A DNA stretch of 22,549 nucleotides from Phaeoceros laevis (Eukaryota; Anthocerotophyta; Anthocerotopsida; Notothyladales), in contig JBNGIQ010006006.1 in NCBI GenBank assembly GCA_049999765.1, positions 1 to 22,549 of the forward strand, given 5' to 3'. Within the stretch, counting starts at the first letter, position 1; each line of letters begins with the position of its first letter. Positions 11,456 through 19,902 of this stretch are shown here, piece after piece. A program made the position numbers and the translations under genes. Below the pieces are notes generated by a model. That model was given only the letters and a program-made list of their open reading frames with translations. It was not told where the DNA came from and did no database searches.

Positions 11456-11892
11456 GAGTGTTGGCGGAATTAAACCTACACCTTCCAGCCCATCTGGCCA
11501 AGAAACTATCTCACACGTACATTGGTCCCTTCCGAATACTCCAGGTAGTTGGAACAATCACTTACAAACTGGAGTTGCCGCCCCAGCTACGCATACACCC
11601 GGTCTCTCATGTCTCTCTTCTACGACCATACTATGGGACAGCACCAACTCAACCTCCACCTATCTGGGAGGATGATCAACCGGAATTCGAGGTGGAGGAA
11701 ATCATTCGGCACCGGATGGTCCGACATCGTCTCCAGCTCCTTGTACTATGGCGCGGCTACCCTCCATTCGACGCAACAAGGGAACCAGTACAGAATCTTG
11801 GTCACGCCCTTAACATCCTTCGTCCATATGCTGTCAAACACCACTTACGCTTGCCAGTCTTCGAGGACGAAGACACCCACCCCCCGGGGTGA
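11456..11892 (+). pseudogene. Chromovirus integrase C-terminus with chromodomain
   Basis: The end of a Ty3/gypsy (chromovirus) polyprotein. It begins in the integrase C-terminal fold (KKLSHTYIGPFRI near 11500), passes the conserved HPVSHVSLLRPY block, and ends in a chromodomain starting FEVEEIIRHR. The chromodomain targets integration by binding histone tails. Its aromatic-cage positions (F, W in LVLWRGY, Y) are kept, while the tryptophan of the usual DATWEP motif is arginine. The protein ends with FEDEDTHPPG and a TGA at 11890-11892, directly before an LTR. Everything upstream (gag, PR, RT, RNase H, integrase core) is absent or hidden in the gap. The frame is open from 11401, but its first 18 codons look unrelated. 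Confidence 0.85.
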
Positions 11893-11893
11893 A

Positions 11894-12117
11894 TGTCATG
11901 GCCAATAGTTAGGTAATTACGGTAGATAATAAATAGGGAATGTATATACTAGAAACTTCTAGTAGTATGTTATGAGGTGGCTTAAAAGCACACTGCCACC
12001 CGTAGGACTTCATACAATAGGACACGTGTACATAGTATGGTATTTAAACCGAAACAGGAACCCAAAAAGGGGCTCCTAATTTCTGACCTAACTAGAACCC
12101 CGTTAGTGGTTGTTACA
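11894..12117 (+). repeat. 3' LTR of the chromovirus fragment
   Basis: The sequence starts TGTCATGGCC one base after the chromodomain stop codon and ends near TTGTTACA, about 224 bp. A palindromic G-box core CACGTG is at 12023-12028, and a TATA-like TATTTAAA begins at 12041, together forming a plausible promoter. The next sequence, from about 12118, already belongs to a different element. The right edge is placed by the TG...CA rule only. It differs throughout from the LTR at 10309-10522. Confidence 0.7.
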
Positions 12118-12139
12118 CGTTGAATGATCACACCTACGG

Positions 12140-12430
12140 GTGGAGGCTCAGGCCGCAAAGCGCAAGAATGCCAAGGCCGCCAGGGAGCGACCCTCCACGG
12201 CTGAGGGGCAGGCAAGCGCGCCCGTCACTAGGTCTAGGGGTGCGCGGGCTGCCATCCCGCAATCCTTTGAGCCAATGACGACAGCCCAAGAGGAGGCAGA
12301 GGAGGAAGCGTTCTCGTCGACGGGATTGTGTCAAGCAGGGGAGATGTCCCTGCCATCCACTCCAAACAGTGATGAAGTGGTGGCCATTGCGCATTCCAGC
12401 AGTGGATTTTCAGGAGAAGGTCACGGGTAG
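12140..12430 (+). pseudogene. Gag C-terminal remnant
   Basis: An open stretch with a basic, alanine-rich start (about KRKNAKAARER) and acidic low-complexity sequence after it, ending at TAG 12428-12430. No zinc knuckle is seen. It precedes the protease in the methyltransferase element, so it is most simply the tail of gag. Further possible coding sequence in other frames runs from 12430 to 12600. I did not recognise a family in this piece; the assignment rests on position and composition. Confidence 0.45.
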
Positions 12431-12605
12431 CTGTCCCCAGCTCTCGACTTGGCGAATGCTGTTGGTAACAATGGCAGCCATGGTGCTATTATGGCCGCTG
12501 CTAGGCCTATGAACTTTCTCAGCACCTCCCAGCAACATGCCATGCCCACGATGGCGTTATGTCCAGCACATGTGTTGGCAAAAGTCATGTCTGTGCGGTT
12601 GTTTT

Positions 12606-13635
12606 CTGTTTTCTTTTCATGAGCTGGGATATACCCCTGTCCAGGTGATGCAAGTGTTGCGTGCAGGCGTGGAGGGACTGTCCAAGCAGGCATTGCCTAT
12701 CCAGCTTGAGGAGTTGGGTGTGGACATGCAAGCAGTCCCGGTCCAGCCAGAGGAGGTGGTTTCAGAGGACGACGTTTCCACAAGGAGCTTGATAGAGTCA
12801 TCACCACCCCTTGTACCCATCAGGAGCAATCGCAAGACCGTGACTGTAGCACCAGGTGATGTGCCAATGCCACGAGTACCCACAGAGTCATCAGCAGTGT
12901 CTGAGCAGGCTTTGACGGATGTGCTGCTACAATCCAGGGATGTCAACAGTGCGGTTCTTCACCAAGTGGCATTAGGGTTACCAGCTGCGTCTCCCTCGGG
13001 ACGCATGGCCGTTACCTTGGGAGCAGTCTTGGTAGACAACCGCAATGGTGTAGTGACCATCAATGGGGAGGCACCAAGGGTTGCGTTGCTGGATACAGGA
13101 GCCCAACTGGCTATTTTGGGAGCAAAATTTGCTGCAAAGCTTGGGCTGGTTGACAGTGCCTTGAGGGATTCAGCCTCGCATTTGCACTGCTAGTGGTCAA
13201 GTCGAAAAAGTGCAAGGAGAGACAACCCAATTTTTTGGTGTGATTTTCAACCCCAACACAAGCCAAGCCATGGAGCTGCGTGTACGATGCTTGGTGACAT
13301 CAGCAACTAGCTACGATGTCCTCATGGGGCAGGAAATGCTCTTTCCACCGGGGGTCACCATTGATAACTTGACCGAGCAAGCTTACTATCGCGTGGATTG
13401 GGAAGGAGCTAGCAAACACTTTGGGTTCCTTCCGCTGGATCTGCATGGAGTGCAGGCTGGCGGGGCAGCGTTATCAGCAATCACGGAGGTGTGCACAGTC
13501 ACCTATGAGAGGGTTTTCGAGTTTGAATGGGAAGAAGATGATTGTACATGTGAGGCGGATTTTTTTGACGCCCTACCTACTTTTGCTGCTAATACTGTTA
13601 TTGACTACACTCTAGCTACTATTCAGCTATTATAG
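12606..13635 (+). pseudogene. Aspartic protease region, frameshifted
   Basis: Retropepsin-type protease that would process the polyprotein. The active-site motif is LLDTGAQ, with the aspartate codon at 13092-13094, followed by LAILGAKFAAKLGL. A one-base frameshift near 13175-13195 moves the continuation to the frame starting 13210, which holds the second conserved block, YDVLMGQEMLFPPG (about 13312-13353), and TIDNLTEQAYYR after it. That frame stops at a TAG (13633-13635), but similar coding continues beyond it. The 480 bases before the DTG motif are an acidic linker with no recognised domain. The next domain, the methyltransferase, starts about 60 bases after the stop. Confidence 0.78.
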
Positions 13636-13689
13636 AGCAACAAGTTGTGTGTTCAGGAGGCTTTGGACAAGGTAGAGTCTTTACGCACG

Positions 13690-14760
13690 GTTCCAAGGTT
13701 TTCCTCAAACCACCGTGCCAGCCCATTTCCACCACCACTATTCAGTGGCAGCCACCACAGTATGGTACCACTATGCTGGAGCTCTTCGGAGGAATGGTGG
13801 CAGGATTAGAGGCAGTTCTTAAATCGGGAATGAAGGTTAGCTGGTATGTGTACTGCAACATCAGCCCTCAGGCCCGCATTGTGGCCACCGGCAGATTGGA
13901 GTAGTTGCAACAGGCCTATCCTCAACAACTTAGCGTGGAGGCATGTCAAGCTGCCTTCATGACATTCCCAGCTGATATCACCCTCATTCAGGAGTAGCAC
14001 TTGCGCATGTTGGTGGATGTTCATTTAATGGTAGCAGGGTGGGAATGCCAAGGTTTCTCTTAGGCTGGCACAGGCTGTCGGATCTCCATTCCGGGCTTTT
14101 TACTGATTTAGTGCGTATTATCGGATGGATGCAGCAGCACAATCCGCAGGCTAGGTACATCATGGAGAACACTCCAGCACAATTTGATGTTCGCGAAGCT
14201 GTCAAACAAGATTTTGCGGTGGTGCAGCACATGATTGGGGAACCCCTTTTGGTGGATGCTGTCCAATGTGGTTCTCTTGCTCATCGTCTTCGAAACATGT
14301 GGACGAACCTGGCTCCTATCCATGCTCTCCAGTTGGCACTGCGTTACACAGTGCGTAACCCATCTCTCACAGTGGCATAAATTTTGGATGAAGATTCGGT
14401 TTGCAAACCGGTTCGGAAAACTGAAAGGGCTCCATGGTTTCTAGTCAACCAGCCTGGTTTGCCCAGGAAAGCATGGCCGACCCTTGTCTCATATCTAGGA
14501 TCCCATGCCTTCCGTGGGGAGGGGACGGGCATGGCACCTGCACCGATTTGCCACAGGTCAATGGGAGGTTCCTACATCTGAAGAACGTGAGCGGGCAATG
14601 GGCTTCCAAGCCAGAACAATGGCTCATGATATCACAGGAAACTAAACCAGCCTCAGCGGAATGCTCTGTTGGGCAAGGCCTTAGACCTGAATGCCATGTC
14701 CTGGTTTATGTCGGTGTGTTTGATCTTCCAGATGCTCCGTGGTGTCACTTGCAGCAATAG
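13690..14760 (+). pseudogene. C5 cytosine DNA methyltransferase inside the retrotransposon
   Basis: Transfers a methyl group from S-adenosylmethionine to cytosine C5 in DNA. Motif I (SAM binding) is LELFGGMVAGL at 13776-13808. Motif IV is VAGWECQGFS at 14031-14060: the catalytic cysteine codon (14046-14048) is kept but the usual proline before it is glutamate. Motif VI is RYIMENT, with the ENT triplet at 14165-14173 (ENV in most families). Motif VIII resembles AHRLRNMWTN (about 14280-14310). A block PTSEERERAMGF lies at 14568-14603, and motif X, GKALDLNAMSW, at 14672-14704. Frames change near 14070, 14545 and 14640. In-frame stops are at 13902, 13995, 14061 (all TAG), 14378 and 14643 (TAA). 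This copy cannot encode a working enzyme. Spacing and motifs fit a Dnmt family enzyme; the exact subfamily is unresolved. Confidence 0.86.
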
Positions 14761-16826
14761 GCCTGCATACTCCTCCATCACATGGCGCCCTAACTTCGTT
14801 TATTTGCCTTGCAACGGCAAATTTAGCTTCAGGCCAGCTGCTGGGGGGGGGGTCCCGAGTTTTTTGTGTATGAATGAGTCACTGCAACCTAGCACTAGGC
14901 ACATGCCAGTTCAGGAAGCCTGGCACCATGCATTACAAGTTGAGACTATCGAAGCAATGAAGCAAGGTGTTGGCCATCCTTTGGCAACTTCGAAGGGACC
15001 TTTGACGTTTGAATGGACTATGGGGCCACACTTGAAGCCTGAAGCGAGGAGTCAGATGAAGGAGTTGTTGCTCAAATATCGGAAATGCCTTGCCTTTTCC
15101 ATGAATGAGTTAGGCAAGTGCAACCTGACTAAGTTCAAATTGAATTTGACAGACAATTCTTCGATATTCAAGAGGAGGCACCGGTTAAGCAAGTACAAAT
15201 GGGACTTGGTGGACACTAGGTGTAAGGAGTTGCATGAGGCTGGTCTGATCAGACCCTCGTCATCTAGTTACGCTGCAGCCACAGTATTGCCAGCCAAAAA
15301 AGATAGTGAAGGTTTGTGGATGGAGAAGCGGATGTGCGGGGATTACCGTCCACTCAACATGGTCACCCCTCATGATAGGTACCTTATGACGACACCCAAG
15401 GAAATCTTTGACAGCATTGGTAGTGCTAAGTATTTTTCCATCCTTGATTTGAGACAAGGATTCAGCCAGATTCAGCTGGAGGAAGAAGACTATGGCAAAA
15501 CAGCGTTTCATGTCAGCAACCAACTTTGGGAATGGTTATTCATGCCCTTTGAGCTCAAGAATTCGCCGGTGGCATTTCAAAGGGTCATGGATCAGGTACT
15601 GTCGAGATCTGACGAGATCTGACTTCCTCAGATGCTATATTGACGATGTACTGGTGCATAGAAATAGTTTCGAAGAACACTTGCAGCATCTTGAGGATCT
15701 CTTTGAATGCTTGATCAAAGCTAGTTAACCTGAAATGTCATCCTTCCAAGTGCGAATTGGCCATGGATACCGGCGGTTTATTTGGGGCATCGTATCGTGC
15801 ATGATAGAATCATGCTACACATGGCCAAGGTGGATGCAATCAACAGAGTGCCAGTGCCACAAGATGTTCTGGAGCTTAGGGCTTTCATTGGGCTGTGTAA
15901 CTACTACAGGACTTACGTTCCTGAGTTTAGTAGAGTGGCCAAGCCTCTGTACAATCTCTTGAAGAAGGATGTTCAGTGGTTGTGGAGTCAGGAGTGTCAA
16001 ACTACCTTTGGGCAGCTAAGAAGAAGTCTCACGGAGCAGCCTTTACTGCGCAGACCGGACTTTTCGCGTGCCTTCACATTGCACACTGACTGATCAGGCT
16101 TGGGTGTGGGAGCGGTGCTGACTCAGCGAGAGGAAGGGTGTGACGAGCATGTGGTCGCTTATGCATCGTGCAGTAACAGCAAGGCAAAGTCAAATTACTC
16201 GTCTTATGAAGGTGAGTGCCTTGCTGCGGTGTGGGTGGTCTCACATTTTCGTCCTTACCTGTATGGCAGAAAATTTCAGTTGGTCACTGACCACCGGCCA
16301 TTGAAGTGGCTCATGACCAATGACAAATTAAGCGGCAAGCTTGCTAGGTGGCACTCATTCTGCAGGAGTACGAATTTGAAGTGATCCATCGTGCTGGCAG
16401 CACGCACCAGAATGTGGACACCTTGTCCGAAAATCCTGCCCCTTCCAGGGCTGACCTGACTGGTGCTCACATGGATTATGATGCGGAGAAAACATGGAGG
16501 CAAACTGCTGCAAAACCATAATTGTCCTTGTTAGTCAATACTGTTACTACTCCTGCTGTTTCCCGTGGGGACATTTGGCAAGATCAAGAAACAATGCAAC
16601 TGTGCGCACAGGCGAATATCCACCAGGGCTTACGGCTGCACGAGACAGAGTGCAGCAACGTGCCAAGAGGTAGGAGTGGCGTGGTGACCACCTACTCAGA
16701 CTGCTACCTGAGGGAGAACGGCTCGTGCCTCCAGAACATGACAAAGCAGGCCTCATTCAACAGGTACACGCTGAGTTAGGCCATTTTGGTATTAAACGCA
16801 CTTGTCAGGATATGCTGATAAGCATC
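14761..16826 (+). pseudogene. Reverse transcriptase, RNase H and integrase zinc finger
   Basis: Pol core of the methyltransferase element. A frame open from 14642 to 15622 joins methyltransferase motif X to the reverse transcriptase: CGDYRPLN, YFSILDLRQGFSQI and NSPVAFQRVMDQVL are visible. A 10-bp tandem duplication (15604-15623) breaks the frame just before the catalytic CYIDDVLVH (YIDD at 15636-15647, both aspartates kept). The connection region and RNase H continue from 15782, with HTD followed by TGA at 16091-16093 where a tryptophan is usual, then SGLGVGAVL and TDHRPLKWL. Another frameshift lies near 16340. The integrase zinc-binding start, with HAELGHFGIKRT, is at about 16762-16800. No DDE core follows. 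Confidence 0.85.
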
Positions 16827-17554
16827 TGCTAGGGCACACAGCTAGCTTATAGGTAGATTGATAGAAATAGCTATATTTACATATATATACATTTACATAA
16901 ATTTAGCCATAGTTACTGAGTTTAGCAAGGGTTCCTATACATGGGAACTTAGTTAACGGCCTGCCCGAGTAGTAGGCCAGCTTCAGTTTACGCTCGAGTG
17001 GAAGCTTCAAGTGGAGGATGAGCATGCAAGCTATTGATGGTGGCTTGTGGGAAGCCCAAGGGACACAGTGGTGGCGCCAAGACTACAACGGTAGAGGGAG
17101 CGGCGGTGCCCTAGCACGGTGGTTCTTAGGGCTGGCCAGCAGCCACAGTCAGCAGTTTTGCCATTCTCCAAGCAGGAGCAGCTGCCGTAGCGCTGCTGTC
17201 CTGCGCATTACACCTCTGAACTTCACATTTTGCAAGGAAAACTCTCTGGCTGTCTTCACAGCTTGGGATTTTGCCTTTGTGTGTTGCAATTTGGAGGTTG
17301 GTGAATGAGCTGACTCTTGAACTGGTGCTTGCTTGCATGTGTCTCGCGGTGAACACTCTGCTACGCTACGCATCGAAGTGCGAATTGCAAAACTGAGAGC
17401 TTCAGGCGAAGCCGCTTCTTGCTGTTTGAGATAGCGAGGAGATTGAGGAGCCAAGGTCTTCATCCCGGTGCTGCAGCCCGCAAACCTACACAGTTTTGCT
17501 GGGCAACCATCATGAGCTACGGAGGGCACTCTGAGCTTGTGGAGGAGAGGCAGC
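16827..17554 (+). other. AT-rich LTR-like DNA and untranslated leader
   Basis: About 190 bp of AT-rich sequence containing a TATA-like run (CATATATATACATTTAC near 16876-16895) and two small inverted repeats: GTTCC/GGAAC around 16930-16950, and GGCCT/AGGCC around 16958-16980. About 530 bp follow with no recognised protein, up to a gag-like start codon at 17555. By position it resembles the end of an LTR plus a gag leader. I could not identify a primer-binding site or the LTR ends. The minus-strand open frame here matches nothing I know. Confidence 0.4.
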
Positions 17555-18105
17555 ATGGAGGAGGAACAGGCTGAGGAACCTCATGGTTACAGCTTGCGGT
17601 CAAGGAGGGTTGAGTTCCAACCCCCAAGGCTGTCAGTGCGACGAGGACGCAGGAGGTGGTGACTCAATTGCCACAAACCCCAGTCTTTCTCGAGAGTGTG
17701 TCAGATTCGCTTGAGTACAGCGGCAGGGGACACTCGAGGAGTGTGAGCCCTGTGCAGCAATCAGCATACTTTGAGGAAGAGCCCTTGCGGGCAGTTGCAT
17801 TGTGGAGCACAGTGGATACAAAGGGGAGCCGGCAGCAAATTCAGGTTTCCACTTTTACGCTTGCTGATGACCTGAGTTCTTGTGCCACAACTTCGTGGAG
17901 TGCCAGGTCTTGGGACTCGGACTGGTCCAGCCCTGACAACATGGAGACCTCCACGTCCAATGGCATCAAAACTGAAAAGTTCTCGGGAGAACCAGGCACG
18001 TTGTCCCTAAGGGAATTTCGTATCTTCTACAGGTCTGTTGTCTCAGAGTGTCACGGGGCCGTCATGAACTTAACACAATGCAAGAATGATGCGACGGACA
18101 AGCGT
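17555..18105 (+). pseudogene. Gag N-terminal fragment of a second Ty3/gypsy copy
   Basis: It starts at ATG 17555-17557 with an acidic then strongly basic segment (YSLRSRR, then VRRGRRRW) and hits TGA at 17660-17662; the coding continues in the overlapping frame from 17656. That frame is Ser- and acid-rich, then contains EKFSGEPGTLSLREFRIFY near 17980-18030, which resembles the start of a retrotransposon gag domain. The homology ends near 18105 at a palindrome, where the minus-strand element takes over. The methyltransferase element upstream lacks exactly this gag N-terminus, so this may be from the same family; I cannot prove it from sequence overlap. Confidence 0.55.
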
Positions 18106-18109
18106 ACTC

Positions 18110-18141
18110 ACGGGGCTAGTACCCCAGGGTACTAGCCCCGT
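18110..18141. repeat. 32-bp near-perfect palindrome
   Basis: Arms of 14 bp, beginning ACGGGGCTAG and ending CTAGCCCCGT, are exactly complementary around a four-base centre, CCAG, which itself allows one more base pair. It lies at the junction between the plus-strand gag fragment and the minus-strand LTR. It could be part of that LTR's R/U5 region, forming a stable RNA hairpin, or a rearrangement scar. Confidence 0.9.
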
Positions 18142-18337
18142 CTCCTTACGTGGCAGCAGCCTTATGCTTGATACTTAGCGGTCGTTGGCCCATGTGGCCA
18201 TATGCCGTACACTCATAAGTCAATGAAAACGAACGGTATAGCTCTACGCCAGCCCTATCGTAATATCTTACCTTATCCTATTGGGCCCTTAAATAGTGAT
18301 ATGTATTAACGAAACTAATTAGCCTAGCCCCCTTACA
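18142..18337 (-). repeat. 3' LTR of the minus-strand chromovirus
   Basis: Read on the minus strand it starts TGTAAGGGGG at 18337, thirteen bases beyond the polyprotein stop codon (18350-18352), and holds a TATA-like TATTTAAG at 18289-18296. The far end is not defined; the palindrome at 18110-18141 may be inside it. No second LTR is visible because the element leaves the window on the right. Confidence 0.6.
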
Positions 18338-18349
18338 TAGCCGGGGGGG

Positions 18350-19902
18350 TCATGAGGCTTCGTCCTCGAAGCCTGCTAGTAATGACAAGCGATGTCGTGA
18401 TGCGTACGCCTTGACAATCTCTCGCGCTCCCAGTAAATTACGTGCTGGCTCCCAAGTTGCATCATTAAGGGGTATCCTGCCCACATGACAAGGAATTGTA
18501 GCTGCCTTCTAACAGTCCGGTGGCGTAGAATCTGTTCTACTTCAAACTCCGGTTCGTCTCCTTCCCATACTGGTGGCGGTCTAGTTGGCGGTGTTCCCTG
18601 GTACAATTTCAGCAATGATGTGTGAAAGACATTATGCATTTTTGCTGCTGCAGGCAGCTCTAACCTGAAGACTGCCTCACCAATACATTTGATCACCTTG
18701 TAAGGTCCTATGTACCTATCGCCCAGCTTTTTCACTCCCGCTTTGGGTTTCATATTTTTTGTAGATAACGTAACAAACTGACCTTCTCTGAAACGCTGCA
18801 CCCGCCTGTGTGTGTTAGCGTATTGAGACTGCTGATTTTGCACCTGGAGTGCTTGCTCCCGTGCCTCCTTCTGGATGTCCACCTGCTTTCTAAGAAATTC
18901 CTGCGCAGCTGGCACCTGGCCATGAGTTGGTACAACTGCCGTTAGCAATGACCGAGGGTGTAATCCTGCATTCATAAAGAAGGGGGTAACCCCTGTCGAC
19001 GCATTGGTTGTATTGTTGAATGCAAATTCAACTAAGAACAAATAATCTGCTCATATGTCCTGGTGGTTACTTACATACGCTCTAAGCATGGCTTCCACAG
19101 TCTGATTAGCTCTCTCAGTAGCACCGTCAGTTTGAGGATGAAACGCTGTAGACATGACAAGCCTTGCTTGCAACCATTTATGTAGTGCCTGCCAAAACTT
19201 GGACGTAAACCGCGAGTCCCTATCACTCAACAGAGATCGTGGTAAGCCATGGTAGCGATAAACATTCTGTAAGATGAGCAAAGCCGCCTGTTCTGCTGAA
19301 CATTCTGTAGTAGTTGGTACCAAATGTACCATTCTAGTCAATTTATCTGTGAACACCAGCAGTGCATCATACCCTTGTTTCGTTTCCGGCAGTCCTACCA
19401 CAAAATCCAGTGACACTTGCTCCCATGATAAGAGGGGTACAGGCAGTGGTTGTAACATACCCCCAGGTTTCTGTCTCGACGCTTTTGTTCTCTGGCAAAC
19501 ATCACAAATAGAGACATAATCCCTGACATCTCGTTTCATGGTGTTCCAGTATACTGTCACAGACAACAAATCAATGGTCCTATTAATCCCCTGGTGAGCT
19601 GAGGAAGGAGCATCATGCGCTTCTCTGATTAGTGCAAGTCTAATATGTTGTAAGGTAGGTATGTACAACCTACCCTTCCACCATAACAATCCGTCTTTTT
19701 CCTCCCAATCTTCAGATCCTGACTGTATGGCCTCGTGGGCTTCTTGCGCTTCTGCATCTAACTGTAGCACTTTCCTTATTTCATCCTACCAACCTGGCTC
19801 TACATTCATAGTGGATTGGATTAGGTGCAATTGAACTCTACTCAATGCATCTGCTACAAAATTAGTCTTCCCTTGTACGTACACTGTTGTAAAATCAAAC
19901 TG
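18350..19902 (-). pseudogene. Chromovirus integrase with chromodomain
   Basis: Continues the pol frame. After VADALSRV and a TAG (19786-19788) comes the integrase: HHCC zinc finger (HDAPSSAHQG ... CDVCQ), then DDE residues in VSLDFVVGLP, LLSDRDSRF and TDGATERANQ. A TGA at 19051-19053 stands where tryptophan is expected (QDI-ADYL), and the frame resumes at 19041. The C-terminal block HNVFHTSLLK leads to a chromodomain beginning FEVEQILRHR, with cage residues F, W and Y kept. A one-base deletion in the GGGG run at 18479-18482 shifts the frame; the remaining chromodomain (DATWEP) then reads to TGA 18350-18352. These few lesions suggest fairly recent inactivation. Confidence 0.88.

Larger units (their letters stand above)
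12118..16826 (+). mobile_element. Ty3/gypsy element carrying a DNA methyltransferase
   Basis: A decayed LTR retrotransposon body in the order gag tail, aspartic protease, C5 cytosine methyltransferase, reverse transcriptase, RNase H and integrase zinc finger. The left end is cut where the neighbouring LTR ends, so its own 5' LTR and gag start are missing. The right end stops just after the integrase zinc-binding region (about 16826), so the catalytic core and 3' LTR are missing. The body has many frameshifts and at least seven in-frame stops. Protein style differs from the chromovirus elements on either side: there is no chromodomain and the protease reads LLDTGA. The methyltransferase shares one reading frame with the reverse transcriptase, so it belongs to the element. 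Confidence 0.85.

Noticed and set aside
10694-11473. Long open frames across the 400-N gap
   Set aside because: They are open only because N codons cannot be stops. They carry no recognisable domain.
13647-14760. Host DNA methyltransferase gene captured as a separate intron-containing gene
   Set aside because: There are no introns, it has the same orientation as the protease and RT, and its last motif is in one frame with the RT.
17072-17081. TGGCGCCAAG as a primer-binding site for the gag fragment
   Set aside because: The match to a tRNA 3' end is short, and no LTR end (CA) sits just upstream.
17149-17556. 135-codon minus-strand frame
   Set aside because: No recognisable motif or homology, and it lies opposite the putative gag leader. 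Probably a chance frame.
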